Assembly: GCA_025923975.1 (NCBI GenBank)
Contig: JAICEV010000065.1
Coordinates: 1-12,224 of the forward strand
DNA length: 12,224 nt
Reading direction: 5' to 3'
Origin: Propionibacteriaceae bacterium
Lineage (GTDB): Bacteria; Actinomycetota; Actinomycetes; Propionibacteriales; Propionibacteriaceae
A program made the position numbers and the translations under genes. Of this stretch, positions 1-6,819 are shown one piece after another. Numbering within the stretch: the stretch's first letter is position 1; every line of letters starts with the position of its first letter. Under the pieces are notes generated by a model, which worked only from the letters and a program-made list of their open reading frames with translations, was not told the DNA's origin and searched no databases.

Positions 1-593
1 GAGGCGCATTCCTGGCACACGGCTCGCTGACCGAGCCCGGCCGCTCCATGGCGCTGGAAGTGACCTGCCCTGGGCCGGAGGCTGCACTTGCCTTAGTCGG
101 CGCCGCCCGCAGGCTGGGTATCCCTGCCAAAGCTCGCGAGGTGCGCAACATCGACCGGGTGGTGGTCCGCGATGGCGACGCCATCGCAGCACTGCTGACT
201 CGGATCGGGGCTCACGAGTCGCTGCTGGTCTGGGAAGAGCGGCGGATGCGTCGCGAGGTGCGGGCTTCGGCGAACCGGTTGGCGAACTTCGATGACGCCC
301 ATTTGCGACGCTCTGCGCGAGCCGCCGTGGCCGCCGGCGCGCGAGTCGAGCGGGCACTGGAGATCCTCGGTGACGATGTACCTGACCATCTCAGGGCCGC
401 CGGCCTACTGCGCATCGAGAACAAGCAGGCCAGTCTGGAGGAGCTGGGCCAGATGCACGAACCTCCGCTGACCAAGGATGCCGTCGCGGGAAGGATCCGG
501 CGGCTGCTCGCTACAGCCGACAAGCGTGCCGCTGAGCTCGGCATACCCAACACCGAGGCCAGCCTGAGCGCGGAGATGCTCGACGAGGAGTAG
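1..593 (+). CDS. whiA: WhiA, DNA-binding sporulation/cell-division regulator (5' end missing)
   Basis: This is the C-terminal 196 residues of WhiA; the reading frame is open to the left edge and its first complete codon is at 3. The family is usually about 325-330 residues, so about 130 are outside the window. Visible are the end of the LAGLIDADG-homing-endonuclease-like domain (GAFLAHGSLTEPGRS, then EVTCPGPEAA) and the C-terminal helix-turn-helix region (FDDAHLRRSARAA, KQASLEELG, PPLTKDAVAGRIRRLL). The Met at position 48 lies inside the conserved domain and is not the start. In Streptomyces WhiA works with WhiB to switch on sporulation-septation genes, but it also occurs in non-sporulating Gram-positives, so its presence does not prove sporulation. 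The usual family asparagine before LRRS is histidine here. A gene just upstream of gap is the usual actinobacterial position for whiA. Confidence 0.95.
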   Translation, partial: GAFLAHGSLTEPGRSMALEVTCPGPEAALALVGAARRLGIPAKAREVRNIDRVVVRDGDAIAALLTRIGAHESLLVWEERRMRREVRASANRLANFDDAHLRRSARAAVAAGARVERALEILGDDVPDHLRAAGLLRIENKQASLEELGQMHEPPLTKDAVAGRIRRLLATADKRAAELGIPNTEASLSAEMLDEE

Positions 594-653
594 CCGTCAT
601 CTGGATCGCAGACTGTCAGCAAACCGGGTGTGCAGCACGCCATCGAAGTTCGT

Positions 654-659
654 TAAGGT
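654..659 (+). promoter_or_regulatory. Weak candidate -10 element for gap
   Basis: TAAGGT fits the actinobacterial TANNNT -10 pattern and lies 47 nt before the gap start codon in the whiA-gap spacer. I see no convincing -35 hexamer 16-19 nt upstream. It could be chance; gap may also be read through from whiA. Confidence 0.25.
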
Positions 660-706
660 GGTCATTGGTCCTGTTGCCGTGGGCCTGACAGCCGAAGGAG
701 TTCGTT

Positions 707-1711
707 ATGACCGTCCGTGTTGGTATCAACGGCTTCGGCCGCATCGGCCGAAACTTCTACCGCGCACTGCTTGCTTCAAGTGCCGATATCGAGGTCGTCG
801 CCTTCAACGACCTGTTCGATGACGACACCCAGGCGCACTTGCTGAAGTACGACTCAATCCTGGGGCGGCTCGACCTGCCGGTTGAGGTTGTCGAGGGTGG
901 GATCAAGGTAGGCGACAAAGTCGTCAAGTCCTACGCCGAGCGGGACCCCGCCGCACTCCCGTGGGGGGAAATCGGTGCAGACGTCGTCATCGAGTCCACC
1001 GGTTTCTTCACCGACGCCACCAAGGCCAAGGCGCACCTCGATGCAGGAGCCAAGAAGGTGATCATCTCCGCGCCGGCCAAGAACGAGGACTGGACCGTCG
1101 TGATGGGAGTCAACGATGGTGATTACGACTCGGCGAAGCACAACATCATTTCCAACGCTTCGTGCACCACGAACTGCCTGGCGCCTATGGCCAAGGCGCT
1201 CGATGATGGTGTGGGCATCGTCAAAGGCCTGATGACGACCATCCACGCGTACACCCAGGACCAGAACCTGCAGGATGGGCCTCACAAGGATCTGCGTCGG
1301 GCTCGCGCCGCCGCACTCAACATCGTGCCAACCTCGACGGGCGCGGCCAAGGCGATTGGCCTGGTGCTCCCCCAGCTGAAGGGCAAGCTGGACGGTTACG
1401 CCTTGCGGGTGCCGGTTCCGACTGGCTCTGCCACCGACCTGTCCATCGAGGCCTCGCGAGAGACGTCGGTCGAGGAGATCAATGGCATCATGCAGGCGGC
1501 TGCGGACGGGCCGCTGAAGGGATACCTGAAGTACAGCACCGCGCCGATCGTTTCCACCGACATCGTGACCGATCCGAGCTCATGCATCTTCGACTCGCCG
1601 CTCACCAAGGTGATCGGCAATCAGGTCAAGGTCGTCGGCTGGTACGACAACGAGTGGGGATACTCCAACCGCCTTGTCGACCTGGTTGGCTTGGTGGGCG
1701 AGTCCCTGTAG
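707..1711 (+). CDS. gap: Type I glyceraldehyde-3-phosphate dehydrogenase
   Basis: This cytosolic enzyme oxidises and phosphorylates glyceraldehyde-3-phosphate to 1,3-bisphosphoglycerate with NAD. The protein is 334 residues, normal for the family. The Rossmann motif GINGFGRIGR is at residues 6-15. Asp35 in the FND turn is the expected adenosine-ribose ligand, favouring NAD over NADP. The catalytic Cys153 is in ASCTTNC and the base is His180 (TTIHAYT). The C-terminal WYDNEWGYSNR is at 312-322. The ATG is preceded by a strong ribosome-binding site, GAAGGAG at 694-700, with 6 nt spacing. The next gene is pgk, 148 nt downstream, and a strong stem-loop follows the stop codon, so gap mRNA may be made in excess over pgk-tpiA. 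I see no missing catalytic residue or frameshift. Confidence 0.98.
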   Translation: MTVRVGINGFGRIGRNFYRALLASSADIEVVAFNDLFDDDTQAHLLKYDSILGRLDLPVEVVEGGIKVGDKVVKSYAERDPAALPWGEIGADVVIESTGFFTDATKAKAHLDAGAKKVIISAPAKNEDWTVVMGVNDGDYDSAKHNIISNASCTTNCLAPMAKALDDGVGIVKGLMTTIHAYTQDQNLQDGPHKDLRRARAAALNIVPTSTGAAKAIGLVLPQLKGKLDGYALRVPVPTGSATDLSIEASRETSVEEINGIMQAAADGPLKGYLKYSTAPIVSTDIVTDPSSCIFDSPLTKVIGNQVKVVGWYDNEWGYSNRLVDLVGLVGESL

Positions 1712-1728
1712 ATCACATCATCGGACTG

Positions 1729-1760
1729 GTCGGTTTCCTACGTGCAGGTAGGAAACCGAC
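1729..1760 (+). terminator. 13-bp perfect stem-loop after gap
   Basis: The arms 1729-1741 and 1748-1760 are perfectly complementary over 13 bp around a 6-nt loop, starting 17 nt after the gap stop codon. No T-run follows, so this is not a textbook intrinsic terminator. U-tract-poor hairpins can terminate in actinobacteria; it may equally be a partial terminator, a processing site or a 3' stabiliser that raises gap mRNA relative to pgk-tpiA. Confidence 0.5.
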
Positions 1761-1765
1761 GGCCC

Positions 1766-1805
1766 GCATGGGTTGCAACGTGCGCAGACCGTCGGAAGCC
1801 CATGC
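1766..1805 (+). other. Second, weaker stem-loop in the gap-pgk spacer
   Basis: GCATGGG at 1766-1772 can pair with CCCATGC at 1799-1805 across a 26-nt loop that contains the small palindrome TTGCAA. It starts just 5 nt after the stronger gap hairpin. Seven base pairs with a long loop could be chance. If real, the pair forms a tandem structured spacer before pgk. Confidence 0.25.
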
Positions 1806-1859
1806 AAAGCTTTCCTCCTCCGCATCCACTCGCCGATCTTGCTCGGGAAAGGATCAAGC

Positions 1860-3056
1860 GTGAAGTCAGTTTCTGATCTTGGTGACCTCACCGGCAAGCG
1901 GGTGCTGATCCGCTGCGACCTCAATGTGCCGCTGGACGGGGAGACGATCACCGACGACGGACGGATACGCGCCTCGCTACCGACATTGAACGAGCTCAGA
2001 GATCAGGGCGCAAAGATCATCGTCCTCGCACATCTAGGCCGTCCCAAGGGTCAAGTGAACCCGAAGTACTCGTTGGCTCCCGCTGCCAAGCGGCTATCCG
2101 AGCTGCTGGCCACCGAGGTCCAGTTGGCCAAGGATGTAGTGGGGGAGTCCGCGCGTAGCGTCGTCGAGAGCCTCAGCAATGGTGACGTGGGAATGCTGGA
2201 AAACGTCCGCTACGAACCAGGGGAGGAGTCTAAGGACGACGCCGAACGCGGCGCGCTAGCCGACCGCTACGCCGCCTTTGGTGATGTATTCGTCTCGGAT
2301 GGTTTCGGTGTCGTGCATCGCAAGCAGGCGTCGGTGTACGACGTCGCCCAGCGATTGCCAAGTGCCGCCGGGGAGTTGGTGAAAGCCGAGGTTGAGGTGC
2401 TCGGACGGCTCAGCGAAGCGCCCCAGCGCCCGTACGTCGTGGTGCTCGGTGGGGCGAAAGTCTCCGACAAGTTGGCGGTGATCGCCAACCTGATCAAGAT
2501 CGCGGACACCTTGGTGATCGGCGGCGGCATGGCCTTCACCTTCCTCGCTTCAGAGGGTTATGAGGTAGGCAAGAGCCTGCTCGAGAAGGACCAGATCGAG
2601 GCAGTGCGCAAGTACTTCAACGACGCGGCGTCGGGCGGCAAGCAGATCGTACTGCCCTCCGACATCGTGGTGGCACCCGAGGCGGCTGCAGACGCCCAGC
2701 CCACCGTGGTGCCTGCAAATGCCATTCCAGCTGACCAGATCGGACTGGACATCGGCCCCGACTCGGCCCGGGTGTTCGCCGGAGTGATCAGGCATGCCAA
2801 GACAGTCTTCTGGAACGGACCGATGGGTGTCGCGGAGTGGGAAAGCTTCGCTGCCGGAACCAAGGCGGTAGCGCAGGCGCTCACCGAAGTGGACGGTTTG
2901 ACGGTGGTCGGCGGTGGCGACTCCGCCGCGGTGATCCGTGACCTTGGTTTCCAGGATGACCAGTTCGGTCATATCTCGACCGGGGGCGGGGCGAGCCTGG
3001 AGTATCTCGAGGGCAAAACCCTGCCAGGCTTGGCAGTTCTTGACGGCGGGATGTGA
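1860..3056 (+). CDS. pgk: Phosphoglycerate kinase
   Basis: Pgk transfers phosphate from 1,3-bisphosphoglycerate to ADP in the cytosol. I choose the GTG at 1860, giving 398 residues, the usual length. It has AAAGGA at 1848-1853 with 6 nt spacing, and the protein then begins in the normal family way (VKSVSDLGDLTGKRV). The ATG at 1773 would add 29 unconserved residues that run over the spacer stem-loop. Substrate-site motifs RCDLNVPLD (18-26) and AHLGRPKG (57-64) are present. So are the hinge region and nucleotide-site motifs VVLGGAKVSDK (194-204), WNGPMGVAEWE (318-328), VGGGDSAAV (350-358) and STGGGASLEYLEGK (373-386). The tpiA start codon is 3 nt after its stop, so the two are almost certainly co-transcribed and probably translationally coupled. 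Confidence 0.97.
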   Translation: MKSVSDLGDLTGKRVLIRCDLNVPLDGETITDDGRIRASLPTLNELRDQGAKIIVLAHLGRPKGQVNPKYSLAPAAKRLSELLATEVQLAKDVVGESARSVVESLSNGDVGMLENVRYEPGEESKDDAERGALADRYAAFGDVFVSDGFGVVHRKQASVYDVAQRLPSAAGELVKAEVEVLGRLSEAPQRPYVVVLGGAKVSDKLAVIANLIKIADTLVIGGGMAFTFLASEGYEVGKSLLEKDQIEAVRKYFNDAASGGKQIVLPSDIVVAPEAAADAQPTVVPANAIPADQIGLDIGPDSARVFAGVIRHAKTVFWNGPMGVAEWESFAAGTKAVAQALTEVDGLTVVGGGDSAAVIRDLGFQDDQFGHISTGGGASLEYLEGKTLPGLAVLDGGM

Positions 3057-3059
3057 CGG

Positions 3060-3848
3060 ATGGCTCGCAAACCGCTGATGGCCGGCAACTGGAAGATGAA
3101 CCTCAACCATGTCGAAGCGGTCGGGCTAGTCCAGAAGCTGGCATGGACACTGGAGGACAAGAAGCACGACCCGGAGAAGTCTGAGGTCATTGTGTTGCCG
3201 CCGTACACCGATCTGCGCACGGTGCAGACGCTGGTGGATGGGGATCGCCTGGACATTGGTTACGGAGCGCAGGATGTATCCGCGTTCGACAACGGTGCCT
3301 ACACCGGTGACATCTCCGCGGACATGCTGGTGAAGCTCGGCTGCCGCTACGTGGTCATCGGGCACTCGGAGCGGCGGCAGTTCCACGGCGAGGATGACAA
3401 CATCGTCAATGCGAAGACCCAGAAGGCGGTCTCCCGTGGTCTGGTCCCCATCGTCTGCGTCGGCGAGGGTCTAGAGGTCCGCCAGGAGTTGCGCCACGTG
3501 CCCGAGACCTTGCATCAGGTGGAGGGCGCGCTTGCTGGTCTCACGCCGGAGCAGGTTGCGAATCTGGTCATTGCGTACGAGCCGGTCTGGGCGATCGGCA
3601 CTGGACGGGTAGCGACTCCCGAGGACGCCCAGGAGGTCTGCGGAGCAATCCGCCTGTGGATCGTGGAACAGCACGGTGGTGAAATCGCTGACCGGACAAG
3701 GATTCTCTACGGCGGATCGGTCAAGGCCAGCAGTATCGCGGCGCTGATGGCCGAGCCTGACATCGACGGTTGCCTAGTCGGCGGCGCCAGCTTGATCGTC
3801 GAGGAGTTCGCTGCTATAGCACGGTTTTACGAGATGCCCGTCATCTGA
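3060..3848 (+). CDS. tpiA: Triose-phosphate isomerase
   Basis: TpiA interconverts dihydroxyacetone phosphate and glyceraldehyde-3-phosphate. It has 262 residues, as in other actinobacteria. The catalytic set is complete: Lys12 in GNWKMN, His102 in GHSERR and Glu174 in AYEPVWAIGTG, whose end forms the mobile loop 6. The phosphate-binding motifs YGGSV (217-221) and LVGGASL (239-245) are present. The ATG is 3 nt after the pgk stop codon, with a weak GGCGGG ribosome site (3045-3050) inside the pgk end, which suggests coupling to pgk translation. The Asp in YTGDIS, where many bacteria have Glu, also occurs in mycobacterial TpiA, so it is not a defect. Confidence 0.97.
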   Translation: MARKPLMAGNWKMNLNHVEAVGLVQKLAWTLEDKKHDPEKSEVIVLPPYTDLRTVQTLVDGDRLDIGYGAQDVSAFDNGAYTGDISADMLVKLGCRYVVIGHSERRQFHGEDDNIVNAKTQKAVSRGLVPIVCVGEGLEVRQELRHVPETLHQVEGALAGLTPEQVANLVIAYEPVWAIGTGRVATPEDAQEVCGAIRLWIVEQHGGEIADRTRILYGGSVKASSIAALMAEPDIDGCLVGGASLIVEEFAAIARFYEMPVI

Positions 3849-3878
3849 GAAGGCCGCGCTTTCAACGCTCGTGGAGTT

Positions 3879-3909
3879 TTGACTTCTTTGTGAATCCGTG
3901 AGTTAGGCT
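3879..3909 (+). promoter_or_regulatory. Candidate promoter for leaderless secG
   Basis: TTGACT at 3879-3884 is a good -35 hexamer and TAGGCT at 3904-3909 a good actinobacterial -10, with a 19-bp spacer. Transcription would begin about 6-7 nt later, at or next to the GTG start codon at 3916. No ribosome-binding site precedes that GTG, as expected of a leaderless mRNA. Confidence 0.55.
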
Positions 3910-3915
3910 ACGTCA

Positions 3916-4176
3916 GTGCTCGTACCCCTGATAACCGTGCCGATTCTGATCTTCTCCATCATCTTGGTGATCACCAGTATCGCGCTCGCGTTATTCGTGC
4001 TGATGCACAAAGGCCGCGGTGGCGGTTTGTCCGACCTCTTCGGTGGTGGGATCTCTTCCTCCCTTGGTGGATCATCAGTCGCAGAGCGAAATCTCGACCG
4101 ACTCACCATCATCATCGGAGTGGTCTGGCTAGCGGCGATCATCGCGCTCAACTTGCTGTACAAGCTGGGCACCTGA
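3916..4176 (+). CDS. secG: Preprotein translocase subunit SecG
   Basis: SecG is the small membrane subunit of the SecYEG channel that assists SecA-driven protein export. The protein has 86 residues and two hydrophobic membrane spans (about 5-28 and 62-81) joined by the cytosolic loop typical of the family: HKGRGGGLSDLFGGG, then SSSLGGSSVAERNLDRLT. The start is the GTG at 3916, where the candidate promoter would place the 5' end of the mRNA. A second GTG at 3937 would cut into the first span and also lacks a ribosome site. Location after tpiA is the common actinobacterial arrangement; no functional link to glycolysis is implied. Confidence 0.95.
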   Translation: MLVPLITVPILIFSIILVITSIALALFVLMHKGRGGGLSDLFGGGISSSLGGSSVAERNLDRLTIIIGVVWLAAIIALNLLYKLGT

Positions 4177-4253
4177 CTGCTAGAACCACCGGCCGGTCGA
4201 TCGACTCAATACACCAACTCATCCACGGTTAGGAAGGGCGAGGGAGAACGAAG

Positions 4254-4610
4254 GTGGCTGGTGGAAGTGCCATTCGTGGCAGCCGGGTGGGCGCTGGTCC
4301 GATGGGCGAAGCCGAGCGGGGTGATGCTGCGCCGCGGCTATACGTTTCATATTTCTGCGCGCACGGTCATGAAACGCGGCCCGCATTCGCCGCAGATGCC
4401 ACGGTTCCGGAGACCTGGGATTGCCCACGATGCGGCTTACCAGCCAACCTCGACTGCACGAATCCACCGCCACCGCCGAAAATCGAGCCCTACAAGACAC
4501 ACCTGGCCTACGTCAAGGAGCGCCGCACTGACAAAGAGGCGGCCGATATCTTGACGGAGGCGCTGCAGGCCCTGCGGGCCCGGCGCGAACGTGGCGAAGT
4601 CATTTACTGA
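4254..4610 (+). CDS. rbpA: RbpA-family RNA polymerase-binding protein, zinc type
   Basis: RbpA proteins bind actinobacterial RNA polymerase and the principal sigma factor and help open promoters. This 118-residue protein starts at a GTG with GGGAG at 4242-4246 and 7 nt spacing. It has an N-terminal tail with RGSRVG (8-13), then a core domain with a likely zinc site Cys35, His39, Cys57, Cys60 (FCAHGHE and WDCPRCG), a proline run (71-75), and a C-terminal helix region starting KTHLAYVKERR. Canonical RbpA, as I remember it, has THWDML(M/L)ERR in the sigma-interacting domain and a more basic linker, whereas this form has THLAYVKERR. It resembles the secG-linked family member of Streptomyces rather than the RbpA studied biochemically. 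The symbol is therefore a family name, and a second, canonical rbpA may exist elsewhere in the genome. Confidence 0.85.
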   Translation: MAGGSAIRGSRVGAGPMGEAERGDAAPRLYVSYFCAHGHETRPAFAADATVPETWDCPRCGLPANLDCTNPPPPPKIEPYKTHLAYVKERRTDKEAADILTEALQALRARRERGEVIY

Positions 4611-4623
4611 ACCAGGCGCCCTG

Positions 4624-5064
4624 ATGATCCGGCAGGCGCGTCCTTGCGAAGTGCCTGCGATAACGGCGGCTTACGAATGGCTGCTAACACCCCCCGGCGT
4701 ACGACCGCCTGACTGGTCCACAGCAATTGCGGCTGGTCGGCTCCAGGCAACGATGGCAGACGATCGAGCGGCCGTCCTGGTCGCTGATGACAACAACACA
4801 ATCGTCGGGTTTGCGACCGTCTATCTCGACATCGTTTCGGTGCGGTTCGGACAGCGAGCCTGGGTGGAGGATCTGGCCGTTGCCCCGGACCGCCGCTCTG
4901 GCGGGATAGGGAAGGCGCTACTGGATGCCGCCAAGGCTTGGGCGCGTGATCGTGGGGCCGCCTGGCTCGGGTTGGAGTCATCGGCTGCACGCGTCGATGC
5001 CCATCGCTTCTATGAGCGTGAGGACCCGGATGGCCGGTCGCGCTCCTTCAAATGGACGCTGTAG
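4624..5064 (+). CDS. GNAT-family N-acetyltransferase
   Basis: This is a predicted 146-residue acetyl-CoA-dependent acetyltransferase of unknown substrate. The N-terminus MIRQARPCEVPAITAAY is a typical GNAT beginning. The core VEDLAVAPDRRSGGIGKALL (81-100) contains the R-x-x-G-x-G pyrophosphate-binding loop followed by its helix, and SAARVDAHRFYERE (120-133) is the usual C-terminal signature. I prefer the ATG at 4624, where homology begins. The GTG at 4591 in the same frame would overlap rbpA by 20 nt and has no clear ribosome site. The site before 4624 is also weak (AGGCG), so translation may depend on rbpA. It is last on the plus strand and meets pgl tail to tail. Protein or small-molecule targets cannot be told apart from sequence. 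Confidence 0.9.
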   Translation: MIRQARPCEVPAITAAYEWLLTPPGVRPPDWSTAIAAGRLQATMADDRAAVLVADDNNTIVGFATVYLDIVSVRFGQRAWVEDLAVAPDRRSGGIGKALLDAAKAWARDRGAAWLGLESSAARVDAHRFYEREDPDGRSRSFKWTL

Positions 5065-5091
5065 CGGCGTGGACCTAGATTCGTCCCCGCT
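5063..5091. terminator. Possible bidirectional hairpin between converging genes
   Basis: AGCGG (5063-5067) and GGAC (5071-5074) can pair with CCGCT (5087-5091) and GTCC (5083-5086): nine base pairs with a 3-nt bulge and an 8-nt loop. The structure covers the stop codons of both the acetyltransferase gene and pgl. There is no T-run on either side, so a terminator role is only a suggestion. Confidence 0.25.
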
Positions 5092-5824
5092 GCTGCAAAT
5101 CTGCGGGCAATTCCGCTGCCGCGTCCTTATCCATCAACCAGAGGGTTCGCTCAACCCCGGAGACGCCAGCGGCCGGTACTTGCACCGGTCCAGCTCCGAG
5201 TAATGCCATCTTCGCCGCCGCCGCCTTGTCGGTGCCGCTCACGACGAACCAGACCTCATACGACCTGTTGATCACGGGCAGCGTGAGACTGAGCCGCTCC
5301 GGCGGCGGCTTCGGTGAGGCCCGGACCGCGATTACGGCGCCCTCTTCGTACGAGGAAGGATGCTCGGGAAAGATCGATGCGACATGGCCGTCTGGGCCCA
5401 TGCCGAGCAGGCAGATGTCGAAGACCGTGTCGCCCAGCTCGCGTGCGTACGCCTCAGCGGCCTGATCAAGGTCGAGGCTGCCATCGCTGGCCGGCATCTG
5501 GTGAATTCGATCAGGGTTCAGCGCTAGTGGCTTGGCGAGCAAGTCGAGTGCCTGCTTAGCATTCCGATCCGGATGCTCGGCAGGCACAAATCGCTCGTCG
5601 CCCCACCAAAGCTCGACTCGAGACCAATCGACCGCTGAGTTCGGTCCTTCACTGCCGAGGTGCTCATAGGCCCTGGTGGCTATCCGACCGCCGGTGAGCG
5701 CGAGCTGAGGAATCCGGAAGTCCCGCTGAATCTCGGTGAGTCGAGCCATCAGACGGGCTGCCAGGGCCTCGGCTACCTCATCGGACCCGGTATGCAGCAA
5801 GATTTCGGGACCGGCTGCACTCAT
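5075..5824 (-). CDS. pgl: 6-phosphogluconolactonase
   Basis: Pgl (DevB type) hydrolyses 6-phosphogluconolactone, the product of Zwf, to 6-phosphogluconate. The 249-residue length is normal. Family motifs are ALTGGR (42-47), WWGDERFVP (73-81) with PDRNA after it, LLGMGPDGHVASIFP (139-153) with the likely catalytic His147, and SPKPPPERLSLTLP (170-183). The ATG lies 2 nt after the opcA stop codon. A strong GGGAGG ribosome site (complement of 5833-5838, spacing 8 nt) sits within the last opcA codons. It is the distal gene of the zwf-opcA-pgl unit and converges on the acetyltransferase gene. Confidence 0.96.
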   Translation of the reverse strand: MSAAGPEILLHTGSDEVAEALAARLMARLTEIQRDFRIPQLALTGGRIATRAYEHLGSEGPNSAVDWSRVELWWGDERFVPAEHPDRNAKQALDLLAKPLALNPDRIHQMPASDGSLDLDQAAEAYARELGDTVFDICLLGMGPDGHVASIFPEHPSSYEEGAVIAVRASPKPPPERLSLTLPVINRSYEVWFVVSGTDKAAAAKMALLGAGPVQVPAAGVSGVERTLWLMDKDAAAELPADLQQRGRI

Positions 5825-5826
5825 GA

Positions 5827-6819
5827 CTAGCGCCTCCCTGCTGGTTGCCTGGCGGTTTTCGGTGTGCGGGCTGACTTCCTGCCCGTCGTCTTCTTAGCCC
5901 GGGACTTGGCGGTTGCCGACGTTTTAGCATCCAGGAGCGACTTGACTGTTCGCTCGTAAATCTCGTCATCGTCCATGCGACGCAATTCTTCCGAGATCAG
6001 CTCGGTGATATCGCGACGCTTGAGGGCCACCAGCCGTTCCGGCTGGCCGGGCACGGTGTATGAGGCGAGCAGCCCGTCGGGCCGAGTGATCGCGATATCG
6101 CCGGCTGCGGTGCGCATGCGTACCGCGGTAAGTCCAGGTCCGTCGCTGCTCTCGCGGATTGCCTCGACCTTCAGTCGGGAACGCAGCCAGGCCGCGAGCA
6201 AGTCAGCCGAGGGATTGCCCCGCTCAGACTCGATGATCGCAGATCTGATCTTGGCCGGATACTGGTCGAGCGCCGCAGCCAGCAAGGCACGCCACGGTGT
6301 CAGCCGGGTCCAGCTCAGGTCGGTATCTCCAGGTATGTAGTCTGCGGCCCGGGCCTTGAGGGCCGTCAGGGGACGGGCCGAGGACGCCGCGTCGGTCAGC
6401 CGGCGCATCGCCAGCTGCGCCAGCTCATCGGCGGCTCGGTTGTTGGGTGCCTTGCCAGGCCACCAGATCACAACTGGGGAGTCTGGCAGCAGCAGTGGTC
6501 GGATCACTGAAGCTGGGTGGGCCGCGACCGCACCGCGCATCCTGATCACAACGACCTCACCTGGGGTCCCTTCGCCGATGTGCACCTCAGCATCCAGCGA
6601 AGCTCTCCGTCCGCTTGCAGTAACGACCAGCAAGATCCGGGACGGATGCTCCCGGCTAGCTGCCATGCTGGCCTTCTTCGCGCTTGGATACTCGGATTCG
6701 TCGCAGACGATGATCAAGGTCAACACCATGCCCTGGCTTGGGCCGCCGGCGCTGCGTCGGGCCTGCAGCAGTTCCGCGGAGATCTTCGCTGAGGTGGTGT
6801 TGGTCAGGGAGATGATCAT
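5827..6819 (-). CDS. opcA: Glucose-6-phosphate dehydrogenase assembly protein OpcA, with a basic tail
   Basis: OpcA is needed for assembly or activity of glucose-6-phosphate dehydrogenase in cyanobacteria and actinobacteria. Its start overlaps the zwf stop by 4 nt (ATGA) and no clear ribosome site precedes it, so it probably depends on ribosomes finishing zwf. Recognisable features are the N-terminus MIISLTNTTSAKI, VLTLIIVCDE (32-41), REHPSRILLV (56-65), the PDSPVVIWWPG stretch (112-122) and DLSWTRLTPWRALLA (167-181). The C-terminal end is odd: residues 298-330 hold 12 Lys/Arg among 33, no acidic residue, and many Ala, Thr and Ser, like tails of histone H1-like or extended HU proteins. At 330 residues it is longer than the mycobacterial form of about 300. 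Confidence 0.94.
   Translation of the reverse strand: MIISLTNTTSAKISAELLQARRSAGGPSQGMVLTLIIVCDESEYPSAKKASMAASREHPSRILLVVTASGRRASLDAEVHIGEGTPGEVVVIRMRGAVAAHPASVIRPLLLPDSPVVIWWPGKAPNNRAADELAQLAMRRLTDAASSARPLTALKARAADYIPGDTDLSWTRLTPWRALLAAALDQYPAKIRSAIIESERGNPSADLLAAWLRSRLKVEAIRESSDGPGLTAVRMRTAAGDIAITRPDGLLASYTVPGQPERLVALKRRDITELISEELRRMDDDEIYERTVKSLLDAKTSATAKSRAKKTTGRKSARTPKTARQPAGRR

Noticed and set aside
1773..1859. Longer pgk N-terminus from the ATG at 1773
   Set aside because: The 29 extra residues are unlike the family, run over the second spacer stem-loop and lack a good ribosome site; the GTG at 1860 has one.
4591..4623. Longer acetyltransferase start at the GTG at 4591
   Set aside because: It would overlap rbpA by 20 nt, has no ribosome site and adds residues before the normal GNAT beginning.
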